Below, in pieces: positions 8,610 to 16,812 of a stretch of DNA of 64,000 bases. How positions within the stretch are numbered: the stretch's first letter is position 1; every line of letters begins with the position of its first letter. Position numbers and translations under genes: made by a program. Below the pieces are notes generated by a model. It was not told where the DNA came from. It worked only from the letters and a program-made list of their open reading frames with translations, and did no database searches. The DNA is from Acidimicrobiales bacterium (lineage in GTDB: Bacteria > Actinomycetota > Acidimicrobiia > Acidimicrobiales > SHLQ01): assembly GCA_020628865.1 (NCBI GenBank), contig JAHDEJ010000008.1:88532-152531 (forward strand). The letters are read 5' to 3'.

Positions 8610-8894
8610 TCAGGCGTCTCCGCCGCTCTCCGCGGCATCGCCCTGGACGGAGGCGAGCAGGGCATCGTGGCGGAGCGCTTCCTCGGTCAGGCGGTCCAGG
8701 CGGACGGTGGTCTGCGTGAGCATCCAGGTTGTCGCCGTGTTTCGAGCGACCGGCTTTGCCGATTCCCAAATCGCTTCCGCTCCGCGCTCGACACGCTTCA
8801 CCTGGTTCAAGAAGGTCTGCAGCAGGACGACGGCGACAACGGCAACGACAAGGCCGGCGCCGAGGGTGATCCACCAAAGGGTGTGGGTGCTCAT
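8610..8894 (-). CDS. small single-span membrane protein
   Basis: 94 residues, MSTHTLWWITLGAGLVVAV: an N-terminal membrane helix followed by a helical region (VKRVERGAEAIWESAKPVARNTATTW). The layout resembles the protein at 9624-9875. The start overlaps the stop of the 8891-9160 gene (ATGA), so it is translationally coupled. No known domain recognised. Confidence 0.7.
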   Translation of the reverse strand: MSTHTLWWITLGAGLVVAVVAVVLLQTFLNQVKRVERGAEAIWESAKPVARNTATTWMLTQTTVRLDRLTEEALRHDALLASVQGDAAESGGDA

Positions 8895-9160
8895 GCCTCT
8901 CCTCCTGCTGATTCGAGATACTCACGGGCGTCTCGGGCCGACGACGTGATGTCGACGATGTGGCGGTTGACCGTGTCCACGTTCCAGAGGCCGTCGGTGT
9001 TCGTTTCGGCCTCGTTGAAGGCGGCGACGATCGATTCGGTCTTGATCGCTGCGTCTCGAGCGCCCTTGATCATGAGCAGCAACAGCGCCACGACGAGGAG
9101 CACGACAACCAGGAAGATCACCCAGCCAACGATCCACCCAGCAGAAACGGCGATCACCAT
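8891..9160 (-). CDS. small single-span membrane protein
   Basis: 89 residues with a very hydrophobic N-terminal helix (VGWVIFLVVVLLVVALLLLM) and a polar C-terminal half ending VDITSSARDAREYLESAGGEA. Second member of a coupled pair with 8610-8894. No known domain recognised; likely a membrane-bound scaffold or coiled-coil partner of its neighbours. Confidence 0.7.
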   Translation of the reverse strand: MVIAVSAGWIVGWVIFLVVVLLVVALLLLMIKGARDAAIKTESIVAAFNEAETNTDGLWNVDTVNRHIVDITSSARDAREYLESAGGEA

Positions 9161-9165
9161 GGGTC

Positions 9166-9342
9166 CTACTTTTCCGTGACCGTGGTCAGGGCGTAGTTGA
9201 CCAGGGTCTCGTTGAGCTCGACACCGTGAACGTCGCGGGCGTGCGCCGCGACCTTGGCCAACAGCTCATCTTTGGAGTCGGCGGTGGTGGCCGCCTTGCA
9301 ATCGGTCACACCGACGTGTGCGCAACGAAATTCGAGTGCCAT
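9166..9342 (-). CDS. DUF1059 family small protein
   Basis: 58 residues: starts MALEFRCAHVGVTDC, continues with SKDELLAKVAAHARDVHGV and ends YALTTVTEK. The F-R-C...C pattern and the AxHAxxxHG segment are characteristic of DUF1059, short actinobacterial proteins of unknown function with two conserved Cys and a His pair. CAGGAG precedes the ATG at 9342. It sits between the two paralogous halves of the small membrane-protein cluster. Confidence 0.75.
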   Translation of the reverse strand: MALEFRCAHVGVTDCKAATTADSKDELLAKVAAHARDVHGVELNETLVNYALTTVTEK

Positions 9343-9359
9343 CGCTCAACGCTCCTGTG

Positions 9360-9623
9360 TCATGCGGCGGGTTCTTCGACTTTTGAGACATCCGCAACGA
9401 GATCACTGAGCGCTCCGGAGATGGCACCCAGGTTGGCGCCCATCGACTCGGTGAGTTCGTTGATCGGCTTGGTCTGGTGGGCGATGGCCCGCACGCCGAA
9501 CGTGATCTTGCCGAGCTGGTCGTTCACGTGGTTGAGCACCATGATCACGCGCACCAGATATGCGGCGATCGCCAGGATGAGAACGGTGAACAAGATGATG
9601 CAGACGATGGCGGCGGCAGGCAT
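9360..9623 (-). CDS. small single-span membrane protein (paralog of 8345-8608)
   Basis: 87 residues, MPAAAIVCIILFTVLILAI: one transmembrane helix followed by LGKITFGVRAIAHQTKPINEL and a helical tail. It is a diverged duplicate of the 8345-8608 protein. It begins immediately after the stop of the 9624-9875 gene, so the pair is likely co-translated. Confidence 0.7.
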   Translation of the reverse strand: MPAAAIVCIILFTVLILAIAAYLVRVIMVLNHVNDQLGKITFGVRAIAHQTKPINELTESMGANLGAISGALSDLVADVSKVEEPAA

Positions 9624-9875
9624 CTATCCGACCATCCTTCGCAGAGCGGTCACGTAGCGCACGGCTTCACCGGTGATCCCGGCGATTGACGCATCGGTTT
9701 CGATGAGGGCGGGGACCGGCACGAGGTGCTCGGTGAGGATCACGCCGTGTTCGAGGATGTCGTCAGACGCGTGCTGAATCTCGACCGCCGGTCGGATCAC
9801 CCGGTTGGCGAGGAAGATGACGAGGGGGACGACAACGAGGAGGATCAGCGCGTTCCCTATCCACCACATCCACAT
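9624..9875 (-). CDS. small single-span membrane protein, first gene of the cluster
   Basis: 83 residues, MWMWWIGNALILLVVVPLVI, then a helical soluble part (IQHASDDILEHGVILTEHL). As the 5'-most gene it is preceded by a plausible promoter in the 109-base gap. Layout and order relative to 9360-9623 mirror the pair 8610-8894 / 8345-8608, suggesting an ancient duplication of a two-gene unit. Confidence 0.68.
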   Translation of the reverse strand: MWMWWIGNALILLVVVPLVIFLANRVIRPAVEIQHASDDILEHGVILTEHLVPVPALIETDASIAGITGEAVRYVTALRRMVG

Positions 9876-9984
9876 GTTGGCACCCCCAGGAGCGTGAGAC
9901 TTCAGGCTCGAATATCACCCGGACTGTAGCCGATGTCACTAGGTGTTGTCTACATGTAGTCGGCCGGTGCGAGCGGCCGTTGGC
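9876..9984 (-). promoter_or_regulatory. candidate promoter with palindrome for the small membrane-protein cluster
   Basis: Read leftwards, the gap contains the palindrome CTACATGTAG (9950-9959) followed by a TAGACA-N18-TACAGT arrangement that could serve as -35/-10. It separates the small-protein cluster from the end of the hydrogenase accessory genes, so the cluster may have its own control. This is a visual assignment only. Confidence 0.35.
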
Positions 9985-10674
9985 TCAGTCGAAGAGCTCG
10001 ATCGACCGCAACGACGCGGGCGCGATTCGTTCGAGCATCCCCGTCGACGACTCCAGCACGAGGAACCCGTCCTTGTCGACGGCGGTGGCGCGGCCCCGGG
10101 CTTCGCCTCTCGGCAGCAGCGAGACGAGCACTCGCCGATTCATCGCCACGCAGCGGTCGTTGAATGCTTCGAGGAGGGCCAGCGGGTCACGCTCGATCAG
10201 ACGAGTGGCGGCCTGAAGCTGCTCCTCGAGAGCGGCGAGCAACAGCGCCTTGGTGTCTTGCGGGGTGTTTGTGACTTCGAGCCCGCCGAGGTGCGCGCGC
10301 ACGGCGAGAACGGAGTGTTCGACCCGGCCGGGGCCCAGCTGCGTGGTCACGTTGACGACGCACCGCGTCGTATCGCCGCCATCATCGCCTTCGGGCACGA
10401 CCGTGTCCGGCCACTGCATCATGTGGGTGGCGCCGGTGACCGAGTCGAGCGCATCGGCGGCACCGAGCGAGGCGACGAGCCAGAGCAGGGCTTCTTGCAG
10501 TGGGTCGATGGCGGGCCGGATCACCATTGCCATGAGCAACGCATCGTCGCCGCCGTGGCGCCACGGCGTTCCCCCACGAAGCCGCCCGGAGATCTCGGAG
10601 TCGGCGACGACGATGGAGCCGTCGGGAGCGTCCTCGGTTCGCGCCCAGGCCGAGGCGAGCGCCTCGACGGACAT
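9985..10674 (-). CDS. biotin/lipoate-ligase-fold (BirA-like) hydrogenase accessory protein
   Basis: About 229-238 residues. The fold-defining pieces look like a BirA/LplA ligase: SGRLRGGTPWRHGG in place of the GRGRxGRxW loop, a MQWPDTVV segment in place of KWPND, and a C-terminal small barrel (GRATAVDKDGFLVLESSTG). The canonical catalytic residues are not preserved, so enzymatic biotinylation is doubtful. ATG at 10674 has GAGGTG upstream; a TTG at 10701 is the alternative start. It is the last gene of the leftward hydrogenase operon. Confidence 0.6.
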   Translation of the reverse strand: MSVEALASAWARTEDAPDGSIVVADSEISGRLRGGTPWRHGGDDALLMAMVIRPAIDPLQEALLWLVASLGAADALDSVTGATHMMQWPDTVVPEGDDGGDTTRCVVNVTTQLGPGRVEHSVLAVRAHLGGLEVTNTPQDTKALLLAALEEQLQAATRLIERDPLALLEAFNDRCVAMNRRVLVSLLPRGEARGRATAVDKDGFLVLESSTGMLERIAPASLRSIELFD

Positions 10675-10710
10675 GGCCACCTCGTAGTCGCGCCGGTTCA
10701 ACAGCTGCGC

Positions 10711-11160
10711 CTATTCACTTCGGCTCACCAACGGACGAACACGATCGACACGCCAGGTGTCGTCGACGCGCGACAGCAGCAGTGAGCCGGCGGCCCAGGC
10801 CGCTTCGCCGAACGCCGCCGGACAGTGCAGGGAAACCTCGACGGATTGGGCATCTTCGGAGGGCGCTGGGTCCTCCGCCCGCACGTCTCCCAGTGGGACG
10901 GCGGCGAAGTCGACCCGCAGACCGTGCACGAGCCCGGTGAGGAACGCGTCCGATTCGTCCTGGGGGCTGGTGCCTTGGCGGATGCGCTGTGCCTGCAGCG
11001 GGTCGAGTCCGCGGCGAGCACCCGCTTCGAGCACGTGTTCGCGGCCGGCCTCGCTCAACAGGTCCCACACCACGACATGCTCGCCCCACACGATTGCCTG
11101 GATGAAACGATCGGCGACGGACGCGGCGTTCTCACCAGACGTGGGTCCGCCCGCGGTCAC
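10711..11160 (-). CDS. hydrogenase-operon accessory protein, unknown function
   Basis: 149 residues, ADRFIQAIVWGEHVVVWDLL near the start and a C-terminal SLLLSRVDDTWRVDRVRPL. The pattern resembles an NTF2-like cone fold, but I do not recognise a named family. The GTG start overlaps the TPR gene stop as GTGA. Its position in the operon is the only functional clue. Confidence 0.7.
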   Translation of the reverse strand: MTAGGPTSGENAASVADRFIQAIVWGEHVVVWDLLSEAGREHVLEAGARRGLDPLQAQRIRQGTSPQDESDAFLTGLVHGLRVDFAAVPLGDVRAEDPAPSEDAQSVEVSLHCPAAFGEAAWAAGSLLLSRVDDTWRVDRVRPLVSRSE

Positions 11161-12518
11161 GGCCGGTCCCAACCAATGTCCTCCAGCATGTCTCGTACCC
11201 GGATTCGTTGTGGGCCGAACAACAGCGCATTGATCGCTTCGTCGAGGATGAAGTCCGCCGCCCGCTGGTCGTGGTTGTCGAGCATGGCGTGGGCGGCCAA
11301 TTGCGACTCGAGCGCAGACTCGAGCAGCGTTTCGGGCAGCTCCATGAGCACGGTGATGATGGTGCGGATCGATGCGACGAACGACGCTGCCGGCTGGGTG
11401 ATGATTGCGTAGTACATGGCGGTCAGACGCTCGAGTTGGTTCGCCTTTGGCAGGCGTTCCATCTGCATGAGGCGTTGGCGCAGGAACATCAGGCGTTCGT
11501 TGTCGTCCATGGAGCCGGCGAGCGTGGCGATGTGATCGGCCCGCGTCGCTCCGGGCACCGCCGCTTCGAGGCGCTTCTCGACGGCTTCGGCGTTGGCGAA
11601 GGCTTCCTGCCACTGCGGCTGGTGGAGCCGAGGATCGAAGATGTTGAGCGAGTCTTCGTAGTACGCCAGCGCTCGCTGGAGAGAGGGAACGTCCTCGCGT
11701 CCGGCGTAGGCGTGGCCGAGGTTGTGTTTGGCGATCGCATGCTGCATCGGGAAGCCCACGCTGGTGAAGACGGTGAGGCTCCGTTCGAATGCGGTGATCG
11801 CCTCGCCCAGGTGTCGCTCGTCGTCGGACGGGTCGAGACTGGCCTTGGCCTTCCACGCGATACCCAGTGTGTGGTCGATCATCGCGGTGTGCATCGAAGC
11901 CTGGGTGCCGCCGGCTGCCGTCGACGCATCGGAGAGCACCTCGATTGCGGCGTCGCAGCCGTCGATGCCACCGCGGGCCAGGTGCACCTGGCCGAGGTTG
12001 TGCTTGGTGGCCAGCATCGTGCGGATCTGCTCGTCGTCGCCGCCGGGCGACATGTCGAGCGACGGCAACTTGTCGAGCGACATGGTGAACGCTTCGACCG
12101 CGTCGTCGAGTCGCCCGCCCTCGGTCAGCACGAGACCAAGGTTGTTCAGCACCGAGGCTTCCTCGACGTCCACGCCCTTGCCCGACATCAACCCAAGGGC
12201 TTCACGGAACAGTCGGCTTGCGGTGCTGGGGTCGCCCAGCATCCGATGGGCCGAGCCGGCTGCGTTGAGAATGCGGGCGTGTTCGACCGGCGCCCGCTGC
12301 ACGGTCAGAACTTCGGCTGCCTGTTGGTACAGGCCGAGTGCCTCTTGGAGGTTCTGTTGCGGGTGGGCGGTCGGCTGTTCGGCGGTGGCCATGCCCAACC
12401 GGTAGGCGTTGGCCGCCCACTGCAGCGAGTCGGTTGCGCGGTCGGTCGACTCGAAGCGCGCCCGCAGCGCAGCGACCGAGTCGGACGCAGAGAACGCGGT
12501 CGGCCCCTCGTTGCTCAT
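11157..12518 (-). CDS. tetratricopeptide-repeat protein of the hydrogenase operon
   Basis: 453 residues, rich in TPR-like helical repeats: ARILNAAGSAHRMLGDPSTA, ASVLNNLGLVLTEGGRLDDA, HNLGQVHLARG, AKHNLGHAYAGREDVPS. TPR proteins are common companions of actinobacterial-type hydrogenases and probably assist assembly. The start at 12518 overlaps the upstream gene's stop (ATGA); a second in-frame ATG upstream (12551) lies inside the protease gene and is rejected. Confidence 0.82.
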   Translation of the reverse strand: MSNEGPTAFSASDSVAALRARFESTDRATDSLQWAANAYRLGMATAEQPTAHPQQNLQEALGLYQQAAEVLTVQRAPVEHARILNAAGSAHRMLGDPSTASRLFREALGLMSGKGVDVEEASVLNNLGLVLTEGGRLDDAVEAFTMSLDKLPSLDMSPGGDDEQIRTMLATKHNLGQVHLARGGIDGCDAAIEVLSDASTAAGGTQASMHTAMIDHTLGIAWKAKASLDPSDDERHLGEAITAFERSLTVFTSVGFPMQHAIAKHNLGHAYAGREDVPSLQRALAYYEDSLNIFDPRLHQPQWQEAFANAEAVEKRLEAAVPGATRADHIATLAGSMDDNERLMFLRQRLMQMERLPKANQLERLTAMYYAIITQPAASFVASIRTIITVLMELPETLLESALESQLAAHAMLDNHDQRAADFILDEAINALLFGPQRIRVRDMLEDIGWDRP

Positions 12519-13012
12519 GCCGTCCTGCCCTCCAGCAGCGAGGCGATGCAACGGTCGATCTCGTCGATGGTGACGGGAATGGCGTTGGTGACGATGTCGG
12601 ACATGCCGATCGCCATGGTGTCGACATCGACGGGCTGCACGCCGACCATCTTCACGATTGGGGGCAGCACACCGAGCGCTCGGGCAACCATCAGCGAGCG
12701 TTCGGGCGTGGCCAGGTGCATATCGGCGAGCAGGTCGTATTTCGTGTTGTCGTCGAGCGCGTGCACGTCGATGACGTCGTAGTCGATCGTCATGACCGTG
12801 CCGGGCGGCCGTTCCCGGTCGACGGTGTCGATCACGATGATGGCGTCGTAGCCCTCCTGAAGATCGGACACGAGCTGGATCCCGGCGATGCCGGTTTCGA
12901 CGACGGTCACGTTGGGAACGGTTTCCCGCTCGAGCAGCCGGTTCGCCACTTCAACACCGAAGGCGTCGTCGCTTCGCAGCACGTTCCCGACGCCGGCGAC
13001 CAGGATGTTCAC
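12515..13012 (-). CDS. hydrogenase maturation protease (HyaD/HupD family)
   Basis: 165 residues beginning (V/M)NILVAGVGNVLRSDDAFG, the family's GxGNxLxxDDxxG opening, with an IVIDTVD segment and an ADMHLATP loop providing the Asp and His that bind nickel in HybD-type proteases. The enzyme would trim the C-terminal tail of the large subunit after Ni insertion. GTG start overlaps the upstream stop (GTGA). Confidence 0.85.
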   Translation of the reverse strand: MNILVAGVGNVLRSDDAFGVEVANRLLERETVPNVTVVETGIAGIQLVSDLQEGYDAIIVIDTVDRERPPGTVMTIDYDVIDVHALDDNTKYDLLADMHLATPERSLMVARALGVLPPIVKMVGVQPVDVDTMAIGMSDIVTNAIPVTIDEIDRCIASLLEGRTA

Positions 13013-13530
13013 GACGCGTTGGACGTGCCAGCCGAGCGCAGGACTTCGGCCGCACGCATGGCGTACCCGTGGATCACCCACCAGGCCACGTAGTCCTCGA
13101 ACATGGCCCAGTCGGCTTTGCTGATCTGGTTCTTCCAGTGCTCGACCCGCTTGTCGATCTCGGTACCGATCACCGTGTTCAGCAGGTCAGCGACGAGCGG
13201 CATCTCCAGAAGTTGCGTGCCCGCGGGACGGCCCCGTTTCACTTCGTCGGAGAGTCGGGCCGTGTCGTGGGCCAGGGGCACGAGGGAGTCGGTCTGGGGC
13301 GTGGTTTCGGGGAGCTGCCCGACGTCGGCTTCTTCGATGCGCCGAATGCAGTAGCCGACCAGGAATGCGGTGCCGGCCCAGTCGGCAAATTCCGACATCG
13401 GTTGCGTGCGGCGTTCTTCCTCGATCATCTGCTCGCGGTAGGACGTGGCGGTCACCGTGAGCGGATGAGCCTGGGCGAGGGCCCGGGCTTTGAAGGTGAG
13501 GTCGCCGACGCGATCTGTGGGGTCAGTCAT
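13009..13530 (-). CDS. conserved hydrogenase-operon protein, unknown function
   Basis: 173 residues, all helical in appearance (YREQMIEEERRTQPMSEFAD, WAMFEDYVAWWVIHGYAMRA). No catalytic motif or known domain is evident. It overlaps both neighbours by a few bases, so it is co-translated with the NifU-like and protease genes. Confidence 0.7.
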   Translation of the reverse strand: MTDPTDRVGDLTFKARALAQAHPLTVTATSYREQMIEEERRTQPMSEFADWAGTAFLVGYCIRRIEEADVGQLPETTPQTDSLVPLAHDTARLSDEVKRGRPAGTQLLEMPLVADLLNTVIGTEIDKRVEHWKNQISKADWAMFEDYVAWWVIHGYAMRAAEVLRSAGTSNAS

Positions 13531-14116
13531 CGCTGCTCTCGGGCTTCATGCGACTGGTGATCTGCAGGCCGGTGGTGATGCTGCCGGCGACCGGTGGAGG
13601 ATGCGGCTCGGCGGTCATCTCTTCGACTTCGATCCGGCGGAAGTCGATCCAGTGTTCTTTCATCGCGGCCTCGACCTGCTCGATGATCGTGGCGTCGGAT
13701 GCCGTGCACCCGTCGCAGCTGCCGTGCAGCTTCAGCCGGACGACGCCGTCCTCGATGTGCACGACCTCCATGTCGCCACCGTGTGAATGCAGGTACGGCC
13801 GCACTTCGGCAAGCGCTGCTTGCACGCTCACGCGTGCCGCGTCGAGGTCGGTGTCGTCGCCGAGCCCGTAGGCCTGGAGCAGCACCCCGGCGACGGGATC
13901 GGCGGCGACGGCTTCCAGCAGGATCTCGCCACGCCACTCGCGAATCATCTCGACCAGGCGACCAACGCCGTTGGCGTGGAAGACGTCGATCCAGTCGAGC
14001 ATCTCGGTTGCGGTGTCGGCAACGTCCTTGTCCTCGTGCTCGGCCAGACGTTCAGCCAGCTCACCGATCAGCGGCAGGATCTCGGCGAACTCGAGGCGTT
14101 CGTCGCCCCGGCTCAC
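13523..14116 (-). CDS. NifU-like Fe-S cluster protein with C-terminal NifU domain
   Basis: 197 residues. The first ~90 residues are helical and unrecognised. The second part matches the NifU C-terminal domain: VRPYLHSHGGDMEVV followed by LHGSCDGCTASDATI, whose Cys-x-x-Cys pair assembles a 4Fe-4S cluster. It would supply or repair Fe-S clusters of the hydrogenase small subunit. GTG start overlaps the stop of the gene upstream (GTGA). Confidence 0.85.
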   Translation of the reverse strand: MSRGDERLEFAEILPLIGELAERLAEHEDKDVADTATEMLDWIDVFHANGVGRLVEMIREWRGEILLEAVAADPVAGVLLQAYGLGDDTDLDAARVSVQAALAEVRPYLHSHGGDMEVVHIEDGVVRLKLHGSCDGCTASDATIIEQVEAAMKEHWIDFRRIEVEEMTAEPHPPPVAGSITTGLQITSRMKPESSDD

Positions 14117-14712
14117 AGTTCGGACCTGACGAGAGCGAGCACCTCGTCGACAGTAGCTTCAACCGTCTCGGTGAACCCAAGCCCGAAACCCTCGTCCTCG
14201 GGTTCGACTTCGATGACCACCGTGTCGTCGGGAAACTCGCCGTAGTAGCGAACGACAGCCAGCGTGTGATCGAGGTCGATGATGCCCATGGCAGCCTCGG
14301 ACAGGCGGTCCTGCACCTCGTCGTCGTCCGGCGGGGTGAGGTCGAGTTCGTACCGCCGGATCGTGCCCGGCGGGTCTTCACGGCGAGGCATGCAGCCAAC
14401 CAGTACGACCTTGTTCGGGCGCACTTCCTGCAACCGGTGCAGCACCCGGTGCGCGGCGTACGACATGTCTTCGACGAGGACGTGGTCGGGCCAGTCGAGG
14501 TCGACCACTCGGTTGATCCATTGGGTGCCGTAGTCCAGGTCGCGCAGCCACGGCAGGCCGATACCGCCGACGAGGATGCGGCCCGTATCGCTGTCGGGCA
14601 GCTCGTACTGCTTCTTCGCGTTGGCGAGTGCCGGGTCCGGAACGGTGAGCCCGGGGATGACGAGATCGGTCGCCGATTCGGCACCCGATCGTGATGGTTC
14701 ACTTACCGGCAT
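14113..14712 (-). CDS. second hydrogenase maturation protease-like protein
   Basis: 199 residues. After a 40-residue leader it has RILVGGIGLPWLRDLDYG, a variant of the peptidase A31 opening (GxGN replaced by GIGLP), then HVLVEDMSYAAHRVLH and NKVVLVGCMPRR. The metal-binding acidic residue of the first motif is an Asp in an altered context, so it may be a non-proteolytic chaperone rather than a second endopeptidase. It lies 19 bases downstream of the large-subunit gene. Confidence 0.72.
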   Translation of the reverse strand: MPVSEPSRSGAESATDLVIPGLTVPDPALANAKKQYELPDSDTGRILVGGIGLPWLRDLDYGTQWINRVVDLDWPDHVLVEDMSYAAHRVLHRLQEVRPNKVVLVGCMPRREDPPGTIRRYELDLTPPDDDEVQDRLSEAAMGIIDLDHTLAVVRYYGEFPDDTVVIEVEPEDEGFGLGFTETVEATVDEVLALVRSEL

Positions 14713-14731
14713 TGATCACTCGGCGACATCG

Positions 14732-16603
14732 CTACTCCAGCGTGCAACTGCAGGAGTTGACCTCTCGGGTGATGATGCCCTTGCCGGTGTCCATGTGCGT
14801 GGTGCACGGCATGCACGGGTCGAAGCTCCGGATCGCTCGCAGGATGTCGATGCCCTTGACGTCGTCGTCGCCGACGCTCTCGAGAATCGGCGTATCGACG
14901 ATGGCTTCCTCGTACGGGCCGGGCAGACCGAAGGGATCGCGTGGGGCGGCGTTCCAGGTGGACGGGGTGTTGATCTGGTAGTTGACGATCTTGCCCTTGT
15001 CCATGTGCAGGTGATGGGTGAGGTAGCCGCGGCCGGCTTCCCAGAACCCGTAGCCGACCCGCTCGTCCTGTGGAACCGTGAACTTGGTGGCCGTCTTCGT
15101 TTGGCCGGCTCGCCACAGGTCGAACGCCTGCATGAGGTTGATCATGCCGATCGCTGCGGTGAAGGCCACGCCGTAGGCACGGCCGCGGTTGCGCTCGAAT
15201 GCGTTGAGCTTCTCGGGAATCTTCCAGTTGAGTTCCATCTCGGGAAGTTCATGGCGCGGCATGAGCATGCGCAGGCCGTCACCGGTCGACGCGATGTAGG
15301 GGTTGTCCTGCAGGTTGCCGGCGAGTGCGGTCGTCCACATACGGCCGTAGACGCCGGTCTCCATCGAGACACGGTCCCAACGGGGGGCGGTGTCCCACGT
15401 GTACTTCTCTTTGAAGTTCTTGCCTTCAGGTCGGGGGATCGTGACCTTGTTCATCATGTGATACGGACTCATCGGGTTGCCCAATGGGTCGGTCTCGAAG
15501 CGCTGCGGACCGTTCTTGGTCCAGTCGTCGTAGTAGCTGTGCTCGACGAACTCCTCGATGCCCATGTTGATGTGGGTGAGGTCGGTGGTGACGAGCTTGC
15601 CGTCCATGATGATGCCCGGCGCCGAATAGCGGGCGTTGCCCCAGGCGTCGATGTTGGCGTACGTGGCGTCGTAGACGTCGGGGTCGTCCCAGATGCCGGT
15701 CTGGATCAGGTTCGACGGACGCAGACCGACCAGTTCGTACTCGGGGTTGGCTTCGAGGAAGAAGTCGCAGATGTCGTCCCACCAGCCGGCGAGGCGCTTG
15801 GAGTAGTCGAAGATCTTCGCAAGCTGGTTGTAGAACTCGTTGAACGTCGAGGTCGAGATGGTGGTGGACACGCCGCCGGGCACGAGGGTCGACGGATGCG
15901 GGAACTTGCCGAACATCAGCGTGCACATGATGCGACCGATGCGCGTGTACTCGAGCGCTTCGAGGTAGATCTGCCCCTCGAGCGGGTTCATCGCATCCAT
16001 GATGTCTTTGACGGTCTTGTAACCGTGGATGTGTGCGTTCTTGGCCGGGGTCTGCTCGGCGAGCGTGACGAGCTCGGGGTTCGTCATCGACACGAGGGCG
16101 GTCGAGTAGTCGGGACCGGCGAGCAGACCGAGGTGGATGGGGTGGTCGTAGAACATCTCGGCCACTTCGCCGAGGTTTCGCACGACCACGCCGAGCGGTG
16201 GCGGCACGATGCCGAAGGCCTGCTCGATGGCCATCGACGAGACGGTCGAGTGCACGCCGCCGCAGACGCCGCAAGCGCGGGAGCTGATGTCGATGGCATC
16301 GCGCGGGTCGCGGCCCTGCAGGATGATTTCGTAGCCACGGAACAACATGGCCTGGCTGTAGGCGTCGACGGCTTTGCGGTTCTCGAGGTCGAGGGTCGTG
16401 TGCACGGCGAGAGCACCAGCGACACGGGTGACCGGGTCGATGCTCCATTCCTTCAACCGGGGCGGAGCCGAGCTCGCACCAGATTCGTTGGGGTCGTACT
16501 CCCAGATGGGCTTGGTGTCGACGCCGTACGGGTCGGCGACGCCATCGCGAATCTTGGTCTTGCCGTCGGCACCAACGTCGATTGGCAGGTTCGTGAATGT
16601 CAT
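14732..16603 (-). CDS. hhyL: [NiFe]-hydrogenase large subunit, group 1h (actinobacterial-type)
   Basis: 623 residues. The nickel ligands are Cys111-GVC114-GGVH (RACGVCGGVHS) and the C-terminal DPCMPCTTH (Cys597, Cys600, His603). The tail after His603 is 20 residues and ends CSCTLE. Overall length and motif context match the high-affinity, O2-tolerant group 1h enzymes that oxidise atmospheric H2. ATG at 16603 is chosen; a start at 16627 would lie inside the preceding small ORF. Catalysis is H2 oxidation with electrons passing to the small subunit's Fe-S relay. Confidence 0.93.
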   Translation of the reverse strand: MTFTNLPIDVGADGKTKIRDGVADPYGVDTKPIWEYDPNESGASSAPPRLKEWSIDPVTRVAGALAVHTTLDLENRKAVDAYSQAMLFRGYEIILQGRDPRDAIDISSRACGVCGGVHSTVSSMAIEQAFGIVPPPLGVVVRNLGEVAEMFYDHPIHLGLLAGPDYSTALVSMTNPELVTLAEQTPAKNAHIHGYKTVKDIMDAMNPLEGQIYLEALEYTRIGRIMCTLMFGKFPHPSTLVPGGVSTTISTSTFNEFYNQLAKIFDYSKRLAGWWDDICDFFLEANPEYELVGLRPSNLIQTGIWDDPDVYDATYANIDAWGNARYSAPGIIMDGKLVTTDLTHINMGIEEFVEHSYYDDWTKNGPQRFETDPLGNPMSPYHMMNKVTIPRPEGKNFKEKYTWDTAPRWDRVSMETGVYGRMWTTALAGNLQDNPYIASTGDGLRMLMPRHELPEMELNWKIPEKLNAFERNRGRAYGVAFTAAIGMINLMQAFDLWRAGQTKTATKFTVPQDERVGYGFWEAGRGYLTHHLHMDKGKIVNYQINTPSTWNAAPRDPFGLPGPYEEAIVDTPILESVGDDDVKGIDILRAIRSFDPCMPCTTHMDTGKGIITREVNSCSCTLE

Positions 16604-16611
16604 GGTTCGAC

Positions 16612-16803
16612 CTAGTTCGTTCCCCACCCGCTGAGGCGGGGTGGTGTGGTGCTGGCGGCAGATCCAGCGTGTTCGCTGGAGGTGGAGACGGTGACGTATT
16701 GCTTGATGGGCGTTTCAGACGTGCCGTACGGGTCGCCGGCCGTCTCGAGCAGCTTGGCTTTGCCGTCGTTGTCGAATTCGATGGGAAGGTTCTTGAAGCA
16801 CAT
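16612..16803 (-). CDS. 63-residue duplicate of the hydrogenase large-subunit N-terminus
   Basis: The protein opens MCFKNLPIEFDNDGKAKL, has DPYGTSETPIKQY and ends TPPRLSGWGTN. It parallels the large subunit's own start (MTFTNLPIDVGADGKTKI, DPYGVDTKPIWEY, PPRLKEW) along its whole length and stops where the large subunit enters its catalytic domain. It sits exactly between the small-subunit (stop 9 bases upstream) and large-subunit (start 8 bases downstream) genes. It has an intact start and stop and hydrogenase-like codon use, so it is probably a real small subunit or assembly decoy rather than debris. Confidence 0.72.
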   Translation of the reverse strand: MCFKNLPIEFDNDGKAKLLETAGDPYGTSETPIKQYVTVSTSSEHAGSAASTTPPRLSGWGTN

Positions 16804-16812
16804 GGCTGCGGC

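Noticed and set aside
16612..16803. Frameshifted duplication of the large-subunit start considered as an assembly artefact
   Set aside because: The copy differs from the large subunit at many residues in a protein-like manner and has its own start and stop, so it is not a misassembled repeat.
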